Shown: positions 29,444-39,487 of the stretch, one piece after another | Layout of the letters: each line of letters begins with the position of its first letter | Numbering within the stretch: the first letter of the stretch is position 1 | Assembly: GCA_902615745.1 (NCBI GenBank) | Contig: CACMQB010000007.1 | Span: 16,374-80,373, forward strand | DNA length: 64,000 nucleotides | Reading direction: 5' to 3' | Origin: an uncultured Alphaproteobacteria bacterium | GTDB lineage: Bacteria > Pseudomonadota > Alphaproteobacteria > HIMB59 > GCA-002718135 | Program-made: the position numbers and the translations under genes | Notes under the pieces: generated by a model | Told to the model about the DNA's origin: nothing | Databases searched by the model: none | Seen by the model: only the letters and a program-made list of their open reading frames with translations

Positions 29444-30364
29444 TTATAATTTATATTTTTTCTTTAATTCTAGCAAATCTATTAAGAAATTATCTCTTAT
29501 GTTACTTAAATCTTTTATAGAATGATTCTTTGATTGTTTTTTTGTGCCTTTAATGATTTTTTCTTTAAGTTTTTTTGTTAGTTTTGGAGATTTGAGTTTA
29601 GTCCATGGAAGCTTCAATGCTGGTCCAAACTGATCTAGCATATGTTTCATACCCATTTCTCCTCCCGCTAAGTGAAATGTCAAAAAAGTTCCCATTAGAG
29701 CCCATCTCATACCAGGACCATAAGATATTGCTTCATCTAAATCTTTTGTTGAAGCATATCCATCATTTATAATATGTAAACCCTCTCTCCACAAAGCTTC
29801 TTGCAATCTATCAGATAAAAAGCCCGGTAATTCTTTTTCTACCAATAATGTTTTCATTTTAATTTTTTGATAAAATTTTTTTGCTTTATTAAAATATAAA
29901 TTTGTAGTTTTTTTACCTTTTACAATTTCAACCAAAGGGAGAATATATACAGGGTTAAATGGATGAGCTATGATTAACCTTTTTGGATTAATACATTTTG
30001 ATTGTAAATCTGATGGAAGTAAACCAGATGAACTTGAGGCAATTATTGAATTTGAGGGTGAATATTTACTTATATTTTTTATAACATCTTTTTTTAAAGT
30101 TAATCGTTCGGGTATATTTTCCTGAATTAAATCTGCATTTTTTACTGCTTCTTCAATACTGTCTACGATTTCAAAATTTTTGAAATTGATTTTTGTATTA
30201 TATAATTTCTTTATAATTAAGTTTGTTCTTGTTATTTCTTCTTTTAGAAAATGTAATTGCTGAGAATTTTTATCAAATGCTTTGACTTTTATACCATTAG
30301 CGAGAAATCTAAGTATCCAGCCAGTACCAATTACACCAGTTCCAATGACAGCAATATTTTTCAA
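29444..30364 (-). CDS. 3-hydroxyacyl-CoA dehydrogenase family; probable L-carnitine dehydrogenase
   Basis: IAVIGTGVIGTGWILRFLANGIKVKAFD, IASSSSGLLPSDLQ, AHPFNPVYILPLVEIV, GPGMRWALMGTFLTFHLAGGEMGM; adjacent BKACE and thioesterase. Confidence 0.83.
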   Translation of the reverse strand: MKNIAVIGTGVIGTGWILRFLANGIKVKAFDKNSQQLHFLKEEITRTNLIIKKLYNTKINFKNFEIVDSIEEAVKNADLIQENIPERLTLKKDVIKNISKYSPSNSIIASSSSGLLPSDLQSKCINPKRLIIAHPFNPVYILPLVEIVKGKKTTNLYFNKAKKFYQKIKMKTLLVEKELPGFLSDRLQEALWREGLHIINDGYASTKDLDEAISYGPGMRWALMGTFLTFHLAGGEMGMKHMLDQFGPALKLPWTKLKSPKLTKKLKEKIIKGTKKQSKNHSIKDLSNIRDNFLIDLLELKKKYKL

Positions 30365-30365
30365 A

Positions 30366-31256
30366 TTAAAAATGTTTTTTTAGTTTTAATTTCTCTCTTG
30401 TTTGTTGTGGAGATAAAATAGACGCTCCCATATCTTCAACAATACATCTTGCCTTTTCAACCAACTGTGCATTTGATGCAAAAACTCCTTTTTTTAAATA
30501 AAGATTGTCTTCAAGTCCTACACGAACATTTCCTCCCAAAATAACTGCCTGTGCAGCCATAGGCATTTGTGATCTTCCTATTCCAAATCCAGACCAAATA
30601 CCTTCAGAAGGTACCATTTCAGCCATAGCTTTCATTGCGCTCGTTGTTGCAGGTGATCCCCAAGGTATGCCAAGGCATATTTGATAAAAAGGAGGACCAT
30701 CAATTAAACCTTCTTTATATAGTTGGTTAGCAAACCATAAGTGACCCATTTCAAAAGCTTCCATTTCCGGTTTCACTCCAAGCTCCTGCATTTTTTTTGC
30801 TGCAGTTCTTAGTTGTATCGGTGTATGAATAAAAGTCATGTTTGAGTCACCAAAATTTAGTGAGCCGCAATCTAAAGTACAAATTTCAGGTAATAACTCT
30901 TCAACATGTTCTAATCTGCTTAATGCATCGATCATATCAGTATTTGCTCCCACTGGATTTAAAGGATCTTTCCCTGTTCCAACTTCAAAATCACCACCCA
31001 TACCTGTAGTAAAATTTAAAACTACATCAGTTTCAGAGGAGCGAATTCTATCTGCCACTTCTTTATAATAACTTAAATTTCTAGAAGGTTTGCCATCAGG
31101 CTCCCTTACATGTACATGAGCTATTGCTGCACCCGCTTTGGCAGCTTCAATTGAAGCATCAGCAATTTGTTTTGGTGTTATGGGTAATTCAGGATGCTTG
31201 CCTGCTGTATCACCAGATCCAGTAACGGCACACGAAATTATTACTTCATTATTCAT
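30366..31256 (-). CDS. Beta-keto acid cleavage enzyme (BKACE/DUF849), probable 3-dehydrocarnitine cleavage enzyme
   Basis: [77 protein letters not shown]. Confidence 0.88.
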   Translation of the reverse strand: MNNEVIISCAVTGSGDTAGKHPELPITPKQIADASIEAAKAGAAIAHVHVREPDGKPSRNLSYYKEVADRIRSSETDVVLNFTTGMGGDFEVGTGKDPLNPVGANTDMIDALSRLEHVEELLPEICTLDCGSLNFGDSNMTFIHTPIQLRTAAKKMQELGVKPEMEAFEMGHLWFANQLYKEGLIDGPPFYQICLGIPWGSPATTSAMKAMAEMVPSEGIWSGFGIGRSQMPMAAQAVILGGNVRVGLEDNLYLKKGVFASNAQLVEKARCIVEDMGASILSPQQTREKLKLKKHF

Positions 31257-31298
31257 TATTTTAAACTACTATATTTTTTGAATTAATAAAGAAAAACA

Positions 31299-31766
31299 AT
31301 GAAGATATATTTAAATTCAGGAAGAGTAAAAAAAGAATGGACCGATTACAATGGTCATATGAATTTGGCATTTTATATTCATCTTTTTGATGCTGGATGG
31401 GAAGTTCTTTTACAAAAATTTAATATGGGAGAAACTTCTGCAAAAACAGAGAAGAAAACTACTTTTGCCGTAGAGTCACACACAACTTATGACAAAGAAG
31501 TGAAAGAGGGTGATGAAGTAGATATTAATTTATTATTTCTTGATAGGGATAAAAAAAGATTAATTTATAAATTAGAAATGACACATAAACTTGAAGGTTA
31601 CAGAGCAGCAACAACAGAGGTTTGTTCTTTGTATGTTGATTTAAATGTTAGAAAAGTTTCTGAATTAGAATTAGAAAAGCAAAAAGATATAGATAAATTT
31701 ATTCAAGAAAATAAAAATAATTTTGATCCAGGTAACCTTACACTAATCAATAAGCTAAAAAAATAA
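31299..31766 (+). CDS. Hotdog-fold acyl-CoA thioesterase, probable betainyl-CoA thioesterase
   Basis: WTDYNGHMNLAFYIHLFDAGWEVLL 4HBT motif; next to carnitine dehydrogenase and BKACE genes. Confidence 0.8.
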   Translation: MKIYLNSGRVKKEWTDYNGHMNLAFYIHLFDAGWEVLLQKFNMGETSAKTEKKTTFAVESHTTYDKEVKEGDEVDINLLFLDRDKKRLIYKLEMTHKLEGYRAATTEVCSLYVDLNVRKVSELELEKQKDIDKFIQENKNNFDPGNLTLINKLKK

Positions 31767-32345
31767 TTATAAATTTCTATAAGGTGTTCTATTGAATATT
31801 CTTTGAACCATTGGAACAAATTCTTTTAGTGGAATTGTATCATAATTTGGATCAAATGATGCTTGATCCCATCTTTCACAAAAATCTATAGTGTCTTTAA
31901 AGAATTCATGACCTTTGAATTTATCTCTTAGATTTCTATCTTTTCCATAATAATGATTATAGTAATAGGCTTGAAATAAACCGTGTTGTTCTACAATCCA
32001 TCTTGTCTTTTCAGACACAAAGGGTTTTAATACCGCAGCTGCAAGTTCAGAATGATTAAGAGGTGCAATTTCATCACCTATATCATGCAATAAGGAGGCT
32101 ACCACCATTTCTTCAGAAGCTTGTTCACGTAACGCCCTTGATGCAGTTTGAAGAGAATGTTCTAATCTAGATACCTTATAGCCACCCAAAGAATTGTCTA
32201 AACTTTCTAGCACTCTTACTATTCTATCAGCTGTACCTTCAATGAATTTATCTTCAAAATTAGCAAGAAGTTCATAATCCTCTTTATCACCATGTTTCAT
32301 TTCAGTGAATTTTACTTCATCTTTAGACATGAAATAATTATACAT
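31767..32345 (-). CDS. HD-domain protein, PhnZ/TmpB-like mixed-valent diiron oxygenase candidate
   Basis: RLEHSLQTASRALREQASEEMVVASLLHDIGDEIAPLNHSELAAAVLKPFVSEKTRWIVEQHGLFQ resembles the PhnZ/TmpB HD family. Confidence 0.7.
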   Translation of the reverse strand: MYNYFMSKDEVKFTEMKHGDKEDYELLANFEDKFIEGTADRIVRVLESLDNSLGGYKVSRLEHSLQTASRALREQASEEMVVASLLHDIGDEIAPLNHSELAAAVLKPFVSEKTRWIVEQHGLFQAYYYNHYYGKDRNLRDKFKGHEFFKDTIDFCERWDQASFDPNYDTIPLKEFVPMVQRIFNRTPYRNL

Positions 32346-32358
32346 ATTTTTAAATTTT

Positions 32359-33342
32359 ATGAAACTAATTCCTGAATGGCATGAACACCAATATTGTTTG
32401 ATTGCTTGGCCATGTAATAAAGATCTTTATGGTAAAATTATTAATAAGGCTAGAGATGAAGTTGCAAATGTAATTAATGAAATTGCAAAAACTGAGCAGG
32501 TTATTGTTTTGTCAAATAAAGAAGACATTAATGAAATTCAAAATAAAACTGATCATAAAAATATAGATATTATAGAATGTAAATTAGATGATTCTTGGAT
32601 GCGAGATATTGCACCAATTTTTTATAACGAAGATGAAAAATTAAAATCAATTAGTTTTGAATTTAATGGTTATGGAAAGTATCCAGATTATTTAAATGAT
32701 AATAAAATATCAAAATTTATTTCAAACTATTTAAATATCCCAACAAAAACTTCTGACTTAGTCATTGAAGGAGGAGCAATAACTTATGATGATAAAAGAA
32801 ATTTATTTAGCACTAAAAATGTAATATTTAATAAAAATAGAAAACAAAAACATAATAGTGAATATATTATTAAAGAATTAAAGCTCTTGTTTGACTTAAA
32901 TTATATTTTTTTATTTGAAAATGGACTAATGGAGGATGATACAGATGGTCATGTCGATAATTTATTATGCCCGATAGGAAAAAATCAATATTTAATTGCC
33001 ACAACTCACAAATTAGATCCTAATTATGAAATATTAAAAAAAAACAAAGCTGATCTTATTAAATTTTTTAGAAATACTAATCAGGCATTTGATTTAATTG
33101 AAGTTCCTTTACCTACAAGAAAAAAGATTAATAATAAGAATATTATTAGTTCATATATAAATTTCTATTTCAGTAAAAATAAAATTATCTTACCTAAATT
33201 TAATGTTAAGGAAGATAATGAGGTAAAATTAACTTTTGAAAAGTTATTCCCAAATCGAGAAATTATGATGTTGGAAACAGAAAATATAAATTATGGTGGT
33301 GGAAATATTCATTGTATAACAATGAATGTACCAAAAATATGA
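32359..33342 (+). CDS. aguA: Agmatine deiminase
   Basis: PEWHEHQYCLIAWPCNKDLYG, DDSWMRDIAPIF, IEGGAITYDDKRNLFST, GHVDNLLCP, NYGGGNIHCITMNVP (catalytic Cys). Confidence 0.92.
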   Translation: MKLIPEWHEHQYCLIAWPCNKDLYGKIINKARDEVANVINEIAKTEQVIVLSNKEDINEIQNKTDHKNIDIIECKLDDSWMRDIAPIFYNEDEKLKSISFEFNGYGKYPDYLNDNKISKFISNYLNIPTKTSDLVIEGGAITYDDKRNLFSTKNVIFNKNRKQKHNSEYIIKELKLLFDLNYIFLFENGLMEDDTDGHVDNLLCPIGKNQYLIATTHKLDPNYEILKKNKADLIKFFRNTNQAFDLIEVPLPTRKKINNKNIISSYINFYFSKNKIILPKFNVKEDNEVKLTFEKLFPNREIMMLETENINYGGGNIHCITMNVPKI

Positions 33343-34196
33343 AAGTAAAAGTAGCAACATCACAATTCAAGGCTCTTAAAGGAGACTTTGACGCTAATTT
33401 AAATAAAGCAATTAGTTTAGTTGAAAAAGCTTCAAATGAAAATGTTGATATTTTACTTCTGCAAGAATTATTTCAAGATTATTATTTTTGTTCAACAAAA
33501 AATGATCAATTTTTTGATCTTGCAATTGATTTTCCTTCCCATCCAATGTTCGAAAAATTATCTAATATTTGTAAAGATAAAAAGATTTCATTACCAATTA
33601 GTTTTTTTCAAAAAAAAGAAAATAAGTTTTTTAACTCTCTAATTATGATTGATTCTTTTGGTAAATTAAGTGAAGTTTACAATAAATCTCACATCCCTGA
33701 AGGGCCTGGATATAATGAGAAGTATTATTTTGAAAAAGGCAACACAGGTTTTATGGTTTTTGACACCCCTCTGGCAAAAGTTGGCTGTGCAATTTGTTGG
33801 GATCAGTGGTTTCCTGAATGTGCAAGAATACTAACGTTGAAAGGTGCAGATTTAATTTTATACCCATCAGCAATTGGCTCTGAGCCGCACATGCCTGAAT
33901 TAAATTCGAAGGATCATTGGATTAATACAATGGTAGGACATGCTGCTGCAAATCAAATCCCTATAATAACCTCGAATAGAATAGGGAAGGAGGTCGAAGC
34001 TGATATTGAATTAAATTTTTATGGTAATTCTTTTATACTGGATCATCTTGGAAATGTAATAAATCGTATGAATGATAAGGATGAGGGAATAATAACTGCA
34101 ACTTTAGATTTGTTAATTTCAAGAGAATATAGAAAATTATGGGGTAACTTTCGAGACAGAAGGCCTGATCTATATAAAAAAATTCTCGATTTTTAA
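33339..34196 (+). CDS. aguB: N-carbamoylputrescine amidohydrolase (ATGA overlap with aguA)
   Basis: Nitrilase superfamily: LLLQELFQDYYFCSTKN, YNKSHIPEGPGYNEKYYF, GCAICWDQWFPECARILTLKGADLILYPSAIGSEP; ATG overlaps the aguA stop. Confidence 0.92.
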   Translation: MKVKVATSQFKALKGDFDANLNKAISLVEKASNENVDILLLQELFQDYYFCSTKNDQFFDLAIDFPSHPMFEKLSNICKDKKISLPISFFQKKENKFFNSLIMIDSFGKLSEVYNKSHIPEGPGYNEKYYFEKGNTGFMVFDTPLAKVGCAICWDQWFPECARILTLKGADLILYPSAIGSEPHMPELNSKDHWINTMVGHAAANQIPIITSNRIGKEVEADIELNFYGNSFILDHLGNVINRMNDKDEGIITATLDLLISREYRKLWGNFRDRRPDLYKKILDF

Positions 34197-34236
34197 TTTA
34201 TTTTATTTAATGTAATTTTTATTTAGGAGGGGAATA

Positions 34237-35289
34237 ATGCTTAAGTATTTTATATCTCTATTACTTTTAATTTCTTTTTCAGCTCAGGCTAAAGAAGAAT
34301 TATTTATTTACAATTGGTCTGACTATATTGCTGAAGATACAATTGAAAATTTCGAAAATGAATTTGGCATTGATGTAACTTATGATGTGTTTGATTCAAA
34401 CGAAGTTCTTGAAGCTAAACTTTTAGCTGGTGGTTCAGGTTATGATATTGTGGTGCCTTCAGGCTCTTTTTTAGAAAATCAAATCAAGGCTGGAGTTTTT
34501 CAAAAACTTGATAAGGCTCAACTTTCAAACATTGGTAATTTAGATCCCGATGTACTAGCAAAAATTGATGCACATGATCCAGGAGGTCAATACTCGATAA
34601 ATTATATGTATGGTACTACAGGTATTGGCTATAATACTGATAAAGTTGATGAAAATGATATTACAAGTTGGAGCATTTTGTTTGATCCAGCTATTGCATC
34701 AAAATATGCAGATTGTGGAATCGCAATGTTAGATGCTCCTACAGAGGTTATGGAAATCGCTTTAAAATACGTTGGAAAAGATCCTTATACAGAGGATGAG
34801 AAAGATTATGAGGTTGCTCTTGAAATGTTACAGCAAATAAGACCTTACATAAGATATTTTGATTCTTCTCAATATATCGATGATTTAGCAAATGGAGAGA
34901 TCTGTTTAACTATGGGTTGGTCAGGTGACGTTTTTCTAGCTGCAGATGAAGCTGCAGATGGAGTAGAGGCTTGGTACTCAATTCCATCTGAAGGAACTGT
35001 AATATGGTTTGATATGATGGCTATTCCAGCTGATGCAAAAAATGTTGAGAATGCACACAAATTTATAAATTATATTTTAAGACCTCAAGTTGCTGCTGAT
35101 ATTACAAATTACGTTTGGTATTCAAATCCAAATAAAGCAGCCAATGAACTAGTTGATCCTGAAATTTTTGAAGATCCTGCTATTTATCCAGATGAAGCAA
35201 CTTTAAGTATGCTTTTTGCTGATACTGCAGACTCTCCGAAAAAATCTAAATTATCAACTAAATATTTTAATAAGTTTAAAGCAAATTAA
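34237..35289 (+). CDS. Spermidine/putrescine ABC transporter substrate-binding protein (PotF/PotD-like)
   Basis: LFIYNWSDYIAEDTIENFENEFGIDVTYDVFDSNEVLEAKLLAGGSGYDIVVPSG; SD aggagggg before ATG. Confidence 0.92.
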   Translation: MLKYFISLLLLISFSAQAKEELFIYNWSDYIAEDTIENFENEFGIDVTYDVFDSNEVLEAKLLAGGSGYDIVVPSGSFLENQIKAGVFQKLDKAQLSNIGNLDPDVLAKIDAHDPGGQYSINYMYGTTGIGYNTDKVDENDITSWSILFDPAIASKYADCGIAMLDAPTEVMEIALKYVGKDPYTEDEKDYEVALEMLQQIRPYIRYFDSSQYIDDLANGEICLTMGWSGDVFLAADEAADGVEAWYSIPSEGTVIWFDMMAIPADAKNVENAHKFINYILRPQVAADITNYVWYSNPNKAANELVDPEIFEDPAIYPDEATLSMLFADTADSPKKSKLSTKYFNKFKAN

Positions 35290-35304
35290 AAAATATACTT
35301 CATT

Positions 35305-35334
35305 TCAGCACTAATATATTAATATTAGTGCTGA
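35305..35334. promoter_or_regulatory. Perfect 13-bp stem / 4-nt loop inverted repeat between SBP gene and ABC ATPase gene
   Basis: TCAGCACTAATAT-ATTA-ATATTAGTGCTGA immediately downstream of the polyamine SBP gene; not followed by a long U-tract. Confidence 0.75.
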
Positions 35335-35340
35335 TTTAAG

Positions 35341-36408
35341 ATGGATAATAATTTTCTTGTAATTGAAAATATTTCTAAATCCTTTGGAGATAACAAAGTT
35401 TTAGAAAATATTAATTTAAATATTTCAAAATCTGAATTTTTTGGTCTCTTAGGATCTTCGGGTTCAGGCAAAACTACATTACTAAGAATACTAGGTGGAT
35501 TTGAGAAGCCAGATACAGGACGTGTAATACTCGACGGAATGGACATAACAAACCTTGAACCTTTTGATAGACCATTAAACTATATGTTTCAATCGTATGC
35601 TCTATTTCCTCACTTAAACGTATTTAATAATTTAGCTTTTGGAATAAAAGAAAATTTTACCCAAAAAGAAATTGAAATAAATGTAAGAAATATTGCTGAA
35701 CTTTTATCTATTGAACATTTATTAAATAGAAGAATTAAGCAACTATCAGGCGGAGAGCAGCAAAGAGTTGCCCTTGGAAGGTGCTTAATAAAAAAACCTA
35801 AGTTATTATTATTAGATGAGCCTCTTGCAGCACTAGATAAAAAACTAAGATCAAAAACACAATTAGAGTTAACAACACTCCAAAAGAAATTAAAAATTAC
35901 GTTTGTTTTTGTCACCCATGATCAGGAAGAGGCAATGTCCTTATCTGATAGAATGGCAATAATGAAGAATGGTCTTATTTTGGAATGTTCTAGCCCTGAA
36001 GAGATTTATGAAAATCCTAAAAGTCTTTATACTGCCAATTTTATAGGCATTGCAAATATAATTGAGATTTACAAAAAAGATGAAAATTTTTATTCTGATG
36101 ATTTAGGTATAAATTTTAAATTAAACAAAGAATTAAAAAATACAAAAACAAATATTTTACTAAGACCAGAGAAAATAAAAATACAATCAATCAATAATTT
36201 GAAAACAAGTTCATTTAATTCCTTTTGTGGAGAAATTTTAGAAAAATCATATTTGGGAAGCTTTACACGTTATGAAATTAAAATTAAAAATATGATAATT
36301 TCAGTTTTAGATCAGAATTTTAACTCCAACTCAAATTATAATTTCCCAAAAGGGGAGAAAGTCATTTGTAGTTGGGAAAGTGAATCAATTAAGGTTTTAG
36401 AGGATTAA
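35341..36408 (+). CDS. potA: Spermidine/putrescine ABC transporter ATP-binding protein (PotA/PotG)
   Basis: GSSGSGKTTLLRILGGFE, LSGGEQQRVALGR, LLLDEPLAALDKKLR, FVTHDQEEAMSLSDRMAIM, C-terminal TOBE domain. Confidence 0.92.
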   Translation: MDNNFLVIENISKSFGDNKVLENINLNISKSEFFGLLGSSGSGKTTLLRILGGFEKPDTGRVILDGMDITNLEPFDRPLNYMFQSYALFPHLNVFNNLAFGIKENFTQKEIEINVRNIAELLSIEHLLNRRIKQLSGGEQQRVALGRCLIKKPKLLLLDEPLAALDKKLRSKTQLELTTLQKKLKITFVFVTHDQEEAMSLSDRMAIMKNGLILECSSPEEIYENPKSLYTANFIGIANIIEIYKKDENFYSDDLGINFKLNKELKNTKTNILLRPEKIKIQSINNLKTSSFNSFCGEILEKSYLGSFTRYEIKIKNMIISVLDQNFNSNSNYNFPKGEKVICSWESESIKVLED

Positions 36409-37296
36409 TTGAAAAATAAATTATTTGAAAAATATTTTGTTTTTAGTCCTTATTTTTGGCTTGTTCTATTTTTTTTTATACCATTAGCTATAATTTTTAA
36501 AATATCAATTTCGGTATCAGAATGGGGGATGCCTCCTTATCAAGATATTTTTCTTTTTGATAATGGATTTAAGATCAATACTACATTTGAAAACTATGTT
36601 TATATATTCAGTGATTATTACTACATTGGATCTTTTGTAAACTCTTTGATACTAGCTCTAATATCTACTTTTTTTTGTTTACTTATTGGGTTCCCATTAG
36701 CTTTTTATATTGCGACTTCAAATATCAGATTAAGAAATATCCTATTAGTTTTAGTAGTTATTCCATTTTGGTCATCATTTTTATTAAGAGTATATGCATG
36801 GAAAATAATTTTACAGAATAATGGAATTTTAAATGTAATACTTCTAAACCTAGGCATAACATCAGAACCACTTCAATTATTATACAACCAATATGCTGTC
36901 ATCATGGGAATTGTATACACTTATTTACCTTTGATGATTTTACCACTCTATGGATACTTAAATAAATTTGACTTAAATTTAATTGAAGCATCAAAAGATT
37001 TAGGATTAAATCGTATTAAAACCTTTTTTAAAGTTATTCTTCCTTTGTCTGTTCCAGGAATTGTTGCTGGATCTTTATTAGTTTTTATACCTGTTGTTGG
37101 AGAATTTATTATACCTGAAATGTTAGGTGGTAGTGATAGATTGTATTATGGAAAAATATTATGGGAGGAATTCTTTGTTAATAGAAATTGGCCCGGTGCT
37201 AGTGCTTTAGCTTTTAGTGGAATTATTATTTTGGTTTTACCAATTGTTATTTTTCAAATACTTTATTCGCGTTGGAGTCAAAAAAATGAAATCTAG
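36409..37296 (+). CDS. potB: Spermidine/putrescine ABC transporter permease (PotB/PotH)
   Basis: NILLVLVVIPFWSSFLLRVYAWKIILQNNGILN, EASKDLGLNRIKTFFKVILPLSVPGIVAG, IPEMLGG. Confidence 0.9.
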   Translation: MKNKLFEKYFVFSPYFWLVLFFFIPLAIIFKISISVSEWGMPPYQDIFLFDNGFKINTTFENYVYIFSDYYYIGSFVNSLILALISTFFCLLIGFPLAFYIATSNIRLRNILLVLVVIPFWSSFLLRVYAWKIILQNNGILNVILLNLGITSEPLQLLYNQYAVIMGIVYTYLPLMILPLYGYLNKFDLNLIEASKDLGLNRIKTFFKVILPLSVPGIVAGSLLVFIPVVGEFIIPEMLGGSDRLYYGKILWEEFFVNRNWPGASALAFSGIIILVLPIVIFQILYSRWSQKNEI

Positions 37297-38080
37297 TTTA
37301 ATCAAAAGTACAGTTATTTTTTTAGGTTTATTTTTTTTATATTTCCCAATTTTAGTTTTAATTTTTTACTCATTTAATGAAAATAAGAGAGTAATGGTTT
37401 GGAAAGGATTTTCTTTAAGATGGTACAATGAATTATTTAATAATGAACAAATAATTGAGGCATTTATTATTAGTATTAAAATTGCAGCTTTGTCTGCAAC
37501 TTTTGCTACAATTTTAGGAGTTATGATTGGATATTCACTTGTAAGAATAAGAAAAATTCCTTTTAAATCATTTTATATTTTTCTTTCTTCAACACCTTTG
37601 GTTTTACCAGAATTAATTTTAGGTCTTTCAATGTTGCTTTTTTTTATAAACTTAAATAATGTAATTGGATTTCCATCATCTAGAGGACAATTAACTATTT
37701 TTATATCGCACGTTACTTTTTGTATTGCATTTGTCGCAATTATTATTCAAGCAAGATTAACTGACTTTAACAAAAATATTGAGGAAGCTGCGATGGATCT
37801 AGGCTATAATTATACCAAGGTACTCTATAAGATAACTTTACCAATAATTTTGCCTTCTATTATTGCTGGTTGGTTATTAGCTTTTACAATTTCTTTAGAT
37901 GATCTAGTTGTTGCGAGTTTTACTACTGGGCCTGGAGCTAACACATTGCCAATTGTAGTTTTTTCTAAAGTTAGATTAGGACTGAGTCCTGAAGTAAACG
38001 CATTATCAGCAATTTTAATGTTTGCTTTAATAATAATTGGTTTATTTTATTTTTATTTTAATAAAAAATTTAAACATTAA
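37286..38080 (+). CDS. potC: Spermidine/putrescine ABC transporter permease (PotC/PotI; ORF trimmed to MKSSLIKS start)
   Basis: LIFYSFNENKRVMVWKGFSLRWY, EEAAMDLGYNYTKVLYKITLPIILPSIIAGWLLAFTISLDDLVVASF. Confidence 0.9.
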   Translation: MKSSLIKSTVIFLGLFFLYFPILVLIFYSFNENKRVMVWKGFSLRWYNELFNNEQIIEAFIISIKIAALSATFATILGVMIGYSLVRIRKIPFKSFYIFLSSTPLVLPELILGLSMLLFFINLNNVIGFPSSRGQLTIFISHVTFCIAFVAIIIQARLTDFNKNIEEAAMDLGYNYTKVLYKITLPIILPSIIAGWLLAFTISLDDLVVASFTTGPGANTLPIVVFSKVRLGLSPEVNALSAILMFALIIIGLFYFYFNKKFKH

Positions 38081-39437
38081 GTAATAAATATTCTCGCTCC
38101 CAAGAACTTATTACTGATAAATAAGCTTGATACTCAACTCTTCTTATCGCAGCAATTGACCTTACAAATTTTTCATTAAATATAGATTTTATATCTTCAT
38201 CATTTTCAAAAAGAGTTAATGATTCATCCATATTTTTAGGCAGATTAGAATTTTTATCTTTAAATGCACTATCTTTGGTTTCTGGATTTGGATTTAAATT
38301 GTTTTTCATTCCTAAATATCCTGACGCTAAATTAGCAGCAAAAACTAGATATGGATTTGTATCAGATCCAGGAATTCGATTTTCAATACGTATATTCCTT
38401 TCCTCAATTGATGGAATTCTAAAACCACAACTTCTATTACCTATTCCCCATTTAACATTTTTAGGAGCACCCCAAGTTGCAAACAATCTTCTAAATGAAT
38501 TTATATTTGGAGCGTATATTGGCATTAATAATGGAGTATATTTTTCCAATCCACCTAAATAATTTTTCATTTTTTTTGAAATTTTAGATGATTTATTAAA
38601 AAAAATATTTTTATTTTTTTCATTATATATCGATTGATGTATGTGCATTGCACTACCAGGTTGGTTCTCCATAGGTTTTGCCATAAATGTTGCATGAAGT
38701 TTATGTTTCAACGCCGACTGTCTTAGAGTTCGTTTAAATAAAAATACCTGGTCTGCTAGATCTAAAGGATCACCATGCTGAAAATTAATTTCCATCTGAG
38801 CTGAACCAGATTCATGGTTAATAGTATCAATTTCAATATTTTGTGCTTCACAATAATTATATACATCTTCAAAAAGATGATCAAATTCGTTAACAGCATC
38901 TATTCCTAAGGCTTGCTTACCTGTTTCTTGTCTGCCTGATTGACCCACTGGAACTTCAAGAGGATAATCTGAGTCAGCATTAGGTTTAACTAAATAAAAT
39001 TCTAACTCTGGTGAAACAATTGGAGTTAATTTATCTTTTTTATAAAGTTTAAGAATATTTTTTAGAGCATTCCTACTAGAATTTATAACATCATCTCCAT
39101 TAAGATTTATTGCATCGCAGATAATTTGTGCAGTAGGGTCGTCGTACCATGGCACTACTCTCATTGTATCAAAATCTGGTTTTAAAATTACATCAATGTC
39201 AGTTGGATTGTAAACACTTCTTGGTAAAGCACCAGCAGAGTCCTCAGTTGCATAATCTCCTGATATGGTTTGAATAAAAGTTGATTGTGGTAATCTGTGA
39301 CTTTCATCTTCCAATCCTTTTAAAAATTTATTTGTCGGTAAAATTTTTCCCCTTGCTATACCCCCAAGATCTGGAACTAAACATTCAACTTCTGTAATAG
39401 AGTTTTCCTGAAACCAATTTTGAAATTTTTCAATCAT
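38070..39437 (-). CDS. puuA: Glutamine synthetase family protein, probable gamma-glutamylputrescine synthetase
   Basis: SPELEFYLV, NHESGSAQMEINFQHGDPLDLADQVFLFKRTLRQSA, GSAMHIHQS, NRSCGFRIPSIEERNIRIENRIPGSDTNPYL; polyamine locus context. Confidence 0.87.
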   Translation of the reverse strand: MIEKFQNWFQENSITEVECLVPDLGGIARGKILPTNKFLKGLEDESHRLPQSTFIQTISGDYATEDSAGALPRSVYNPTDIDVILKPDFDTMRVVPWYDDPTAQIICDAINLNGDDVINSSRNALKNILKLYKKDKLTPIVSPELEFYLVKPNADSDYPLEVPVGQSGRQETGKQALGIDAVNEFDHLFEDVYNYCEAQNIEIDTINHESGSAQMEINFQHGDPLDLADQVFLFKRTLRQSALKHKLHATFMAKPMENQPGSAMHIHQSIYNEKNKNIFFNKSSKISKKMKNYLGGLEKYTPLLMPIYAPNINSFRRLFATWGAPKNVKWGIGNRSCGFRIPSIEERNIRIENRIPGSDTNPYLVFAANLASGYLGMKNNLNPNPETKDSAFKDKNSNLPKNMDESLTLFENDEDIKSIFNEKFVRSIAAIRRVEYQAYLSVISSWEREYLLLNV

Positions 39438-39487
39438 ATTGAGACTGTTTGTTTACTAATTATTATTAAACCATTAAAGATAAGTTA

